Source of the DNA: CAYRAV01 sp964422365
GTDB taxonomy: Bacteria > Bacillota > Clostridia > Lachnospirales > Lachnospiraceae
Direction: 5' to 3'
DNA length: 12,255 bases
NCBI GenBank assembly: GCA_964422365.1
Contig: CAYRAV010000081.1
Span: 1 to 12,255, forward strand
The position numbers and the translations under genes are program-made. Under the pieces are notes generated by a model. It saw only the letters and a program-made list of their open reading frames with translations. It had not been told where the DNA came from and did not search any database. Below are positions 6,673 through 12,255 of the stretch, piece by piece. Positions within the stretch are counted from its first letter, which is position 1. Each line of letters opens with the position of its first letter.

Positions 6673-9303
6673 CTAATTTGTCTTCTTCACTGATTTCACT
6701 GCAGAATATGGACTGTAAACTTTGGTACTTCCCACTTTTTTATAAGCTCTAATCTTATAACTTACTTTCTTTCCTTTTTTTACAGATTTTAAAGATATCG
6801 TAATGGTATTACTTGCAGCTTTGGCAGAATATATTTTCTTGTATTTTCCCTTACCTGCCTTTTGATAAATCACATATTTTGTAATACCAGGGATTGATTT
6901 CCACTTAATAGTGGCTTTTTTAGCCTTTTTCTTATACTTTACAGAACTTATGGCTGGCTTTGATATCAAAGTTTTGCTTACAACATTTGAATATTTAGAA
7001 TAAACTTTCTTTCCATTCAACACCTTGTATGCTGTTACTTTTATCTTAGCTGTTTTTCCTGATTTCAATGCACTGTCTGTATAGGATGCAGATAACTTTT
7101 TTACATCTTTTACAGATGTATATCTGCCTTTGGTTGAACTTGAAGACACATATACTTCATACCCATCTACATCTCCATTAAAAGTCCATGATAATGCCAG
7201 CTTTGTTCCTTTTGAAGTTACTTTCAATTTTGGTGCATATTGTGATATCGCTGATGTTTGTGCTCCCTGGGTACTTTTATTTTTTTCCCATTGTGCATAC
7301 AACGTTATATTTCCATTTATGGTTACTGCAGAATCACCCATGTACATTTCTCCACTGCCATCTTCTTTTGTATTCCATCCGATAAAAGTATATCCATCTT
7401 TTAATGGTTTTTCTGATGTAACAACAGCTATTGTACCACTTACATATTTTTCTGTAACCGCACCTTTAAAATATCCTCCCTGCACATCATAAGTTAATGT
7501 ATAAGTTATCATTTTTTTCCATTGTGCATATAAAATTGTATTTTGATAAAGTATTGTTCCTTCTGAATAAGAAGCACCACTTCCATCTTGTGCAGTATTC
7601 CATCCAGTGAATATATATCCTTCTCTGACCGGCACTTCACTTTTCACAGCGATACCTTGTGATGCGTTTCCTTCTACCACTATATTTTCTTTATTACTTC
7701 CATCATTTTGGTTATATGTCACACTTATTGTATCTGCTTTCCATTGTGCATATAAGGTCAAATCCTCCTGCACAACATTACCGCCATTGTAATTGGTTCC
7801 TGTACCATCCGGTCTGGTATTCCATCCAATAAAAGTATATCCTGTCCTGGTTGGAATATCATATGTAATAGTAACACCTTTGCTATATTTTTCTGTTGTA
7901 CCTGCAGGTGCACGTTCTCCGCCATTTGCATGGTATGTAACAGTAATATTATTCTCTGACCATTGTGCATATAACTCTGTATTTTTCGTTATTACTATAC
8001 TGCCTCCTGAAGAATAACTGCTCCCTTTTCCATCAATATCCGAATTCCATCCTAAAAATGTATATCCTGTTCTTGTCGGCACAATAGATGATACAGAAAC
8101 AGTTTCATTCCAATTCACTGACTGGCTTTCTGGAACATTCAAACCACCATTTCCATTATATTTCAGTGTACAAATCTTTGAAATATTTATATTTTTTCCT
8201 TCTGCAGCCAAAGTGTAATTACTGTTTTTTAATGCAAACATTTTGATAAACTCACTGCCGGAAAGCGCATCTATAGAGGAAGCTGCTACAGTTTTTCCTA
8301 ATTGTTCCTCGCCAAAAGTTGTGTTAATCGTAAATAAGGGCGCTGAAATCGCTGTTTTGCCATCTGACATTGTATCATTCGGAATTTGTAAAGTATCTTT
8401 TACATATATTTTTTGTCCTGTTGATAAATAAACATCATCTGTGCTTTCAATATACGGACTGCCTGAAACATTAAATGTTCCTTTTTCATCTACACAAACT
8501 CCGGCTCCTGCTTTATAACTGGTGTTGCCATAAATTTTTCCGCCAGTCATATAAAAGGTACCATTATCTACATACACACCACCGCCATATTGTAATGTAT
8601 TTGTAGTTAATTTTCCGGCTCCTGCAGCATTATTTGTAATGACCCCGCCTTTCATATGAAAGACAGCACTACTACTAATATAAACCGCACCATGGTCATT
8701 TTTTGATATTGTACCGCCTGACATAGTAAATTTACCGGAATCTTTTACCATAATGGCTCCTCCGTAGGTTTTACTGCTATTGACAGCATCATTAGTGGTA
8801 ATTATTCCTCCAGTCATATTGACCGTACCACCGCTAATAAGAATAGCACGGCTTTTAGAATGATATAATTTGGCATTTTCGACTTCCAAAGTGCCTCCAT
8901 CATTTACTGCTATGATCGCATTCGTAGTATAACGTTTCCCATCACTGTCACCACCACGTACATTGACAGTACCAGTTGCACTTGTCCCAAGTTTTAATGT
9001 TCCACTTACTTCAAAAATATTTTTTATATCTTCTGTTTTTGTACCAATTACAAATGTATTACCGGAATCCTGTCTGAGTGTCAGCGTTTTTCCTTTTGGT
9101 ATTTCAATTGGTTCCTTAACACTAACACTGGCTCCTAGTGTATAAGTCCCTCCTTTTGATGCTGCTGTTTGTAAGTCAGCATATGATGTTATTGTATTAG
9201 CGGCCTCTACTACTATTGTATTATGAAAAATTTCCCCCTGAAAAGGACTAATAGCTACAGATAATGCCACAACAAGTGCAGTTTTTTTTATGATTTTTTT
9301 CAT
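6673..9303 (-). CDS. Large secreted surface protein: beta-helix, four Listeria-Bacteroides (Flg_new) repeats, two Fn3-like domains
   Basis: The chosen start is ATG 9301-9303 (MKKIIKK...), four codons inside the longest frame, because GGAG lies 6 bases upstream. The product is 876 aa. A Sec signal peptide covers about residues 1-35: Lys-rich start, hydrophobic ALVVALSVAIS, likely cut after VVEAA. Residues about 36-330 repeat short Gly-rich strands (GGTVNMTGG, SGKFTMSGGTIS, NGTFYMTGGKI), typical of a right-handed beta-helix. About 380-672 hold four Listeria-Bacteroides repeats, each containing GYxFxGWN and ending LYAQW. Two Lys- and Tyr-rich Fn3-like domains (about 690-780 and 782-876) finish the protein. 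There is no LPXTG motif or C-terminal membrane anchor, so retention may be non-covalent, perhaps through the basic C-terminus. Such proteins are adhesin-like. Its place between the WXG100 gene and essC, 23 bp after the WXG100 stop, is unusual. A Sec signal suggests it is not itself a T7SS substrate. Confidence 0.9.
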   Translation of the reverse strand: MKKIIKKTALVVALSVAISPFQGEIFHNTIVVEAANTITSYADLQTAASKGGTYTLGASVSVKEPIEIPKGKTLTLRQDSGNTFVIGTKTEDIKNIFEVSGTLKLGTSATGTVNVRGGDSDGKRYTTNAIIAVNDGGTLEVENAKLYHSKSRAILISGGTVNMTGGIITTNDAVNSSKTYGGAIMVKDSGKFTMSGGTISKNDHGAVYISSSAVFHMKGGVITNNAAGAGKLTTNTLQYGGGVYVDNGTFYMTGGKIYGNTSYKAGAGVCVDEKGTFNVSGSPYIESTDDVYLSTGQKIYVKDTLQIPNDTMSDGKTAISAPLFTINTTFGEEQLGKTVAASSIDALSGSEFIKMFALKNSNYTLAAEGKNINISKICTLKYNGNGGLNVPESQSVNWNETVSVSSIVPTRTGYTFLGWNSDIDGKGSSYSSGGSIVITKNTELYAQWSENNITVTYHANGGERAPAGTTEKYSKGVTITYDIPTRTGYTFIGWNTRPDGTGTNYNGGNVVQEDLTLYAQWKADTISVTYNQNDGSNKENIVVEGNASQGIAVKSEVPVREGYIFTGWNTAQDGSGASYSEGTILYQNTILYAQWKKMITYTLTYDVQGGYFKGAVTEKYVSGTIAVVTSEKPLKDGYTFIGWNTKEDGSGEMYMGDSAVTINGNITLYAQWEKNKSTQGAQTSAISQYAPKLKVTSKGTKLALSWTFNGDVDGYEVYVSSSSTKGRYTSVKDVKKLSASYTDSALKSGKTAKIKVTAYKVLNGKKVYSKYSNVVSKTLISKPAISSVKYKKKAKKATIKWKSIPGITKYVIYQKAGKGKYKKIYSAKAASNTITISLKSVKKGKKVSYKIRAYKKVGSTKVYSPYSAVKSVKKTN
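7288..8166 (-). repeat. Four tandem Flg_new (Listeria-Bacteroides) repeat units in the surface-protein gene
   Basis: Four units of about 69-73 codons share the pattern Thr/Tyr-rich strand, GYTF(I/L)GWN, a DGxG turn and LYAQW. In residue numbers of the chosen start they lie near 380-448, 453-521, 525-595 and 600-672. Units 1 and 2 are the closest, sharing PTRTGYTF. The third (REGYIFTGWN) and fourth (KDGYTFIGWN) are more diverged, so the array is old rather than freshly duplicated. PF09479 domains fold as small beta-grasp units and act as spacers or binding modules in surface proteins. Confidence 0.85.
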
Positions 9304-9326
9304 TGCATACTCCATTTCTCTTTTTC

Positions 9327-9623
9327 TTAATTACCTGAAAATCTACTTGCAATCTGACTGTCTGTATCTGCTAACAGACTGGCAGTTTCTTGTAATGCAT
9401 CTGCAATTTCACGAATCAACTCTTCCATTTTTTCAAAACTTTTTCTTAATTCGCTATATCTTGCTGCATAAGCTTCTGAAGCTTCTCCTCTCCACTCTTC
9501 CTGCAATTCTGATAGTAAACTATCCATCTTGGTAATTACTCCATTTACTGTGTCTGCCTCTGTTCTGTACTGTGAAGCTCGATTCTCCATATCGCTAGAT
9601 GAGATTCTGATTTCATCTGCCAT
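9327..9623 (-). CDS. WXG100 (ESAT-6/EsxA-like) type VII secretion protein
   Basis: A 98-aa helix-turn-helix protein with the signature turn EEWRGEA (W44-R45-G46), flanked by two amphipathic helices. Size, motif and position identify a WXG100 protein, which folds as a helical-hairpin dimer and is both substrate and activator of EssC. The C-terminal export motif YxxxD/E appears altered: the matching place reads LADTD (L84 to D88), with Leu for Tyr. AGGAGGG lies 7 bases before the ATG, a strong site expected for an abundant protein. It is the first gene after a near-consensus promoter and its stop is 23 bp before the chosen start of the surface-protein gene, so the two are very likely cotranscribed. 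Confidence 0.95.
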   Translation of the reverse strand: MADEIRISSSDMENRASQYRTEADTVNGVITKMDSLLSELQEEWRGEASEAYAARYSELRKSFEKMEELIREIADALQETASLLADTDSQIASRFSGN

Positions 9624-9807
9624 AAAAAATCCCTCCTATTCCTTATTTCTTTTTCAGGATGTATCTAAACATCCATTGCTATAATATATATACATTCACA
9701 TGCATATCAGAATAAATATTATATATTTTTTGTGTTCTTATGGCATTAAAATATATTATAATTAATTTCTATTTTTAATAACATTGAAACGACAAAAAAA
9801 TACAAAC
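9624..9807 (-). promoter_or_regulatory. Long AT-rich 5' leader of the WXG100 transcript
   Basis: About 184 nt separate the inferred transcription start from the WXG100 ATG. The leader is very AT-rich and includes a small hairpin, GGATGT/ACATCC (9657-9674), some 35 bases before the start codon. No riboswitch class is recognisable. It could influence mRNA stability or simply be unstructured spacer. Confidence 0.4.
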
Positions 9808-9813
9808 ACAGTT

Positions 9814-9842
9814 ATTGTATCACCTTTAAAGTACATTGTCAA
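9814..9842 (-). promoter_or_regulatory. Near-consensus sigma-A promoter for the WXG100/T7SS operon
   Basis: On the minus strand TTGACA (9837-9842) is followed after exactly 17 bp by TACAAT (9814-9819). The -35 is perfect and the -10 differs from consensus at one base, so transcription should begin near 9807. It is the strongest promoter seen in the window. No operator overlaps it clearly, suggesting high or constitutive activity, though the inserted element directly upstream (from 9851) has replaced whatever lay upstream of about -50. Confidence 0.85.
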
Positions 9843-9850
9843 CTTTTAAA

Positions 9851-10009
9851 TAGGAACTGTCATGATAAACTTATAAAGTTATAATTCTGTTATATCTGTC
9901 TTGTGTACGTGTTTTTTACAAACACAAATTTGAATTTTTCAAAAAACCAGATCATAGAAGGATGATTGAACGCTTTTGTAACTTTGTAAGTTTATCCTGT
10001 AGGAACTGT
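9851..10009. mobile_element. MITE-like insertion: 139 bp with 21-bp inverted ends and 10-bp flanking direct repeats
   Basis: The inverted ends are 9861-9881 and 9979-9999, complementary at 19 of 21 positions. Each is directly flanked on the outside by a perfect direct repeat TAGGAACTGT (9851-9860 and 10000-10009), as expected for a target-site duplication. The 97-bp interior has no reading frame but contains small dyads (GTGTTT/AAACAC, TTTGAA/TTCAAA). This is the anatomy of a non-autonomous element mobilised in trans. A 10-bp duplication would suit some IS4-type transposases, but no parent element is present. The left direct repeat lies 8 bp upstream of the -35 box of the T7SS promoter. Confidence 0.75.
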
Positions 10010-10040
10010 TATCTTACATGGTTATAGTTCAGCTATACAA

Positions 10041-10101
10041 AAATAGTTGTACAATCTACACATGAGCATTTGCTCAACAAGGGCAGATTATACAACTATT
10101 T
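10041..10101 (-). terminator. Large hairpin, possible terminator of the bile salt hydrolase transcript
   Basis: Arms 10041-10057 and 10085-10101 pair over 17 bp. In minus-strand RNA the only imperfection is a U-G wobble, and the 3' arm continues as CTATTTTTGTATAG, a weak U tract. The 27-nt loop contains a second perfect hairpin, GAGCA/TGCTC (10064-10075). The stem is AT-rich and about 350 bases past the hydrolase stop, so it could instead be a mobile-element remnant. Confidence 0.45.
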
Positions 10102-10154
10102 CTATAAGACAGATACTAATATGAATCATTTTTGATATGGCTGTCCATTGAATC

Positions 10155-10214
10155 CAAATGGTACCACATATCGTTTATAATTTAGATATCATCAACTATA
10201 TGTGGTACCATTTG
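10155..10214. repeat. Perfect 17-bp inverted repeat with 26-bp loop
   Basis: Positions 10155-10171 and 10198-10214 are exact reverse complements and contain GGTACC. Pairing continues imperfectly inwards (4 of the next 6) and outwards (a GCTG..CATT..AA pattern on both sides), giving a structure of perhaps 90 bp. No U tract marks it as a terminator and no direct repeats flank it. It may be a structured intergenic element or the fused ends of a decayed insertion sequence. Confidence 0.6.
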
Positions 10215-10238
10215 ACTTAATGCAGCAATGAATTCGGG

Positions 10239-10299
10239 GCAAATATCTATGCAACGCAGGACATACAGATTGTGTCAATAGATTCTGAAACACGTTCTA
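10239..10299. repeat. Diverged relative of the 73-bp element
   Basis: From GCAAATA to CACGTTCTA this stretch aligns with 2215-2273 of the 73-bp element in the same orientation, sharing GCAAATA, CAGATTG, CAAT and the ACAC..TCTA end, with several substitutions and small gaps. The left CTAGAGTG end is missing, so this copy looks truncated or decayed. Confidence 0.45.
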
Positions 10300-10454
10300 A
10301 AATACAGCACATTACCAAGGCACTCTTTCACACTAAATTCGAAAAAACCTCACCACGTGTGCAATGTGAAGTACCGGCGGTGTCAGAAGTACCTTGCGTA
10401 TGATAGGTCAATCTGCACAAATAAAATTAAGGTTACCTGGAGTTTCGCAATTAC
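10300..10454. other. Intergenic DNA after the bile salt hydrolase, no gene seen
   Basis: No start-containing gene is visible. A GAAGTACC direct repeat occurs at about 10368 and 10386. Base composition is higher in GC than the flanking DNA around 10350-10400, which fits foreign or repeat-derived sequence. Confidence 0.35.
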
Positions 10455-11447
10455 TTATTTTCCTACAGATCCTTCATTCTGTACTTTAATTTGTTCTCCC
10501 TGAATTAAGGGATATCTTGCCAGCAGAGTACCATCCAGTTCCTCTTTGTGCATATTGACTGCTGTAATCTGATGATTATCATAAGTAGTATAATAATAAA
10601 TACCTTTCTCTGCATTACAGCATGATGTATAAATTGTAATTTCATACTTTTCATCTCCTACGTCACAACATCCCCTCTGCTGTTCAACGGAACCAAGTAT
10701 ATGAAAAAACTGACTAATGCTCTCCGATTCTGAATCTCCAGAAACAGAGTTCATTTTTGTAAAAGCAGCTCTGATAAAACGAGATTGGGAAGATAAATCC
10801 CCTGGAAGCCCCAATGCCCCCATACCACGGCTATATGTGTGCAATGACAGTTTGTCGGAAAAATGATTCTGAGGCTCTTTTGGGGACAGATGCATATAAT
10901 TATTTAATTGGAACATCTGCTCGTCAAATGGTGGATTATTTGTCAATACTCCTACCGGATTGTCATAAATCTTAATACCATCTTTCATTGCTTCTACTGT
11001 TATGACTTCATTACAGTCAGCAATGATCCAATGAAGCTGTGCCAATGGCAATTTGTCATTAAAAGGAGCATTGATGAGATTGATTCTTTTTAGTAATACT
11101 CTTGCTTCTTTTACTGTAGCACATTGACTAAGAATCCATGATATAAATTCAAACGATGCCACATTGTCTTTATCCTGTACCTCTTCCTTATAAACTGCAT
11201 TTCCTACAAAGTTTAAGCCTGCCATTCCAAGTCCTTTTTCATTAACTGCATCATAAAATAGCGGATAGTCCTCTATTACATGTGCCATACCTATAATTGC
11301 ATAATGAGTTTCTATCGTTCCCATATTGCGAAAGTCCAAAGCATACTTACGGGGCATTACGGTAACCTCTTCCCCATAAGAAAACTCATAGTCCAATGTA
11401 CGTCCAAAATAAAAATCCTTTGTTTTGTAAGTTGCTGCTGTACACAT
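10455..11447 (-). CDS. bsh: Choloylglycine hydrolase family protein, probable bile salt hydrolase
   Basis: A 330-aa Ntn-hydrolase that cleaves the amide bond of glycine- or taurine-conjugated bile acids in the cytoplasm. The start MCTAAT exposes the nucleophile Cys2 after Met removal. Other family active-site residues are in place: R16 and D19 (FGRTLD), N79 (GLGMAGLNF), N170 (GVLTNNP) and R223 (SRFIRAAF). Length matches the well-known Clostridium perfringens enzyme almost exactly, and motifs such as EKGIYYYTTYDN near the C-terminus are shared with it. Asn rather than Tyr at position 79 favours bile salt hydrolase over penicillin V acylase. There is no signal peptide. AGGAGG lies 7 bases before the ATG. 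The last codons (GGA TCT GTA GGA AAA TAA) lie in a 17-bp sequence identical to intergenic repeat copy B, so the C-terminal tip may have been supplied by a repeat. The gene stands alone, with a dyad in its upstream region. Confidence 0.93.
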   Translation of the reverse strand: MCTAATYKTKDFYFGRTLDYEFSYGEEVTVMPRKYALDFRNMGTIETHYAIIGMAHVIEDYPLFYDAVNEKGLGMAGLNFVGNAVYKEEVQDKDNVASFEFISWILSQCATVKEARVLLKRINLINAPFNDKLPLAQLHWIIADCNEVITVEAMKDGIKIYDNPVGVLTNNPPFDEQMFQLNNYMHLSPKEPQNHFSDKLSLHTYSRGMGALGLPGDLSSQSRFIRAAFTKMNSVSGDSESESISQFFHILGSVEQQRGCCDVGDEKYEITIYTSCCNAEKGIYYYTTYDNHQITAVNMHKEELDGTLLARYPLIQGEQIKVQNEGSVGK

Positions 11448-11821
11448 GACAATACCTCCTATTATTTCATTTTTTTACAATAAAATCTATGTTTCTTCTT
11501 TAGAATGTGTACCCATTCCTTTTTCTATCTTAACATACTCTGCAAATAAAACAAGGTGTATACAGCCTCGGTATACACTTGAACAGAAAAGGTGTGAAAC
11601 TCTTGAGCATTTAAGAACCTTTATACCATATATTTTGTCCAACAGACTACCATCCTATCTACTTTGAAATCATTTGTATCTTATTATTCATCTATTATCC
11701 ATTCTGCAATCTCATCTTATTTTGGAGGCATTGATAATACGATTCCCTCCTTTTTATGATGTTTGGCATTTTAACTTTTTTGTACAATCAATTTAAACTA
11801 TCATTTATAGTACATTAAAAC
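11448..11821. other. Intergenic region between pflA and the bile salt hydrolase gene
   Basis: No credible gene is present. It holds the upstream region of the hydrolase gene, including the dyad at 11556-11578. A weak minus-strand promoter candidate lies to its left, with TAAGAT near 11527-11532 and a poor -35 around CTTGTT. The stretch 11600-11815 is AT-rich with no recognisable RNA. Confidence 0.45.
11556..11578. promoter_or_regulatory. Perfect 8-bp dyad upstream of the bile salt hydrolase gene, candidate operator
   Basis: GTGTATAC (11556-11563) and GTATACAC (11571-11578) are exact reverse complements around a 7-bp centre. The dyad lies about 110 bp before the hydrolase start, just upstream of its weak candidate promoter. 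A dimeric regulator, activator or repressor, would bind such a site. No regulator gene is in the window. Confidence 0.5.
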
Positions 11822-11862
11822 AGCCAAAAAGGAGCTATCACATTGATTATTCCTCTTTGGCT
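11822..11862 (-). terminator. Intrinsic terminator of pflA
   Basis: Arms 11822-11833 and 11851-11862 pair over 12 bp, starting ten bases past the pflA stop. The single imperfection is a G-U wobble in minus-strand RNA but an A-C mismatch in plus-strand RNA. The 3' arm reads into GGCTGTTTTAATG, giving a U tract in the minus direction. Confidence 0.8.
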
Positions 11863-11872
11863 ATTCCATATT

Positions 11873-12255
11873 CTAATGATATTTCCTTGTTTCCAATATC
11901 TTATCCGCCCTCTCAACTTCCTCTTTTGCAGGCGGATTCACTTCAAGTAAAGTATATGGTATTCCAAGCTGTTCCCACTTAAACACACCTAATGTATGAT
12001 ATGGAAGCACCTCAAAACGTCTAACTGTTTTTAATGACTTTACAAAATCTCTCAGCTCTGTCAAATGCTCTTCTGAATCCGTATATCCTGGTACAAGTAC
12101 ATGACGAATCCACATATCCTTTCCGTTTTCAGATAAATACTTTGCCATATCTAAAATATTTTCATTTGTCTGGCCTGTCAGTTTTTTGTGAGCTTCTGTC
12201 TCCATATGCTTGATATCTAACATAAATAAATCTGTTACTTCCATTAGCTTTTCAA
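11873..12255 (-). CDS. pflA: Pyruvate formate-lyase activating enzyme, C-terminal half (N-terminus beyond window)
   Basis: The frame is open through the right edge. About 126 residues are visible, roughly the C-terminal half of a family that is usually about 240-250 aa. The Met at 12242-12244 is internal, since codons for E-K-L precede it in frame. PflA is a radical SAM enzyme that installs the glycyl radical on pyruvate formate-lyase during fermentation. Family motifs visible are FMLDIKH, a KLTG and N..IL segment, WIRHVLVPGYTD, and LPYHTLGVFKWEQLGIPY near the end. The CxxxCxxC iron-sulfur motif would lie outside the window. pflB normally sits next to it, and here would be further right. It ends at its own terminator and is not linked to the secretion locus. 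Confidence 0.93.
   Translation of the reverse strand, partial: EKLMEVTDLFMLDIKHMETEAHKKLTGQTNENILDMAKYLSENGKDMWIRHVLVPGYTDSEEHLTELRDFVKSLKTVRRFEVLPYHTLGVFKWEQLGIPYTLLEVNPPAKEEVERADKILETRKYH

Noticed and set aside
10221..10403. Sixty open codons on the plus strand without an ATG
   Set aside because: No start codon or ribosome binding site, no recognisable protein, and it overlaps a repeat; open by chance or a decayed remnant.
11446..11667. Divergent plus-strand gene (73 codons) that might encode a regulator for the dyad
   Set aside because: No ribosome binding site, the composition does not look like a helix-turn-helix protein, and it overlaps the hydrolase start and its upstream signals.

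Overview
This AT-rich window looks like a piece of a gut Clostridia chromosome, probably Lachnospiraceae. The reasons are its low GC, AGGAGG ribosome binding sites, a full-length bile salt hydrolase, a pyruvate formate-lyase activase and a divergent Firmicutes type VII secretion (T7SSb) locus. This placement is inferred from gene content, not from a marker gene. Every gene I can support lies on the minus strand, so transcription runs from high to low coordinates.

Right part (about 10455-12255): the C-terminal half of PflA runs off the right edge and ends at a strong hairpin terminator. After a 425-bp gap holding a perfect 8-bp dyad comes a complete choloylglycine/bile salt hydrolase. Its last codons lie inside a dispersed repeat.

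Middle (about 9624-10454): 830 bp without a convincing gene. It holds two large hairpins, a copy of a dispersed repeat, and a 139-bp MITE-like insertion with 21-bp inverted ends and 10-bp flanking direct repeats. Next to the insertion is a near-consensus sigma-A promoter (TTGACA, 17 bp, TACAAT) pointing left into the secretion locus.

Left part (1-9623): an apparent T7SSb operon in the order WXG100 protein, large secreted beta-helix/Listeria-Bacteroides-repeat/Fn3-like protein, hairpin terminator, EssC-type FtsK/SpoIIIE ATPase with an apparent N-terminal ubiquitin-like (YukD/EsaB-like) domain, single-pass PASTA protein, then three small helical proteins (130 aa, 92 aa and one cut by the left edge). 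No EssA, EssB or EsaA homologue and no LXG toxin is visible in the window. The small proteins resemble in style the helical partners encoded next to LXG effectors, so an effector may lie beyond the left edge.

The longer gaps in the operon contain related, diverged repeat copies, all in the same orientation, or short motifs matching their ends. A working model is that the promoter drives abundant WXG100 and surface protein, the hairpin at 6631-6670 reduces read-through into the ATPase and membrane genes, and the small helical proteins escort a substrate to EssC. The model is inference; the domains, promoter, hairpins and repeats are read from the sequence.
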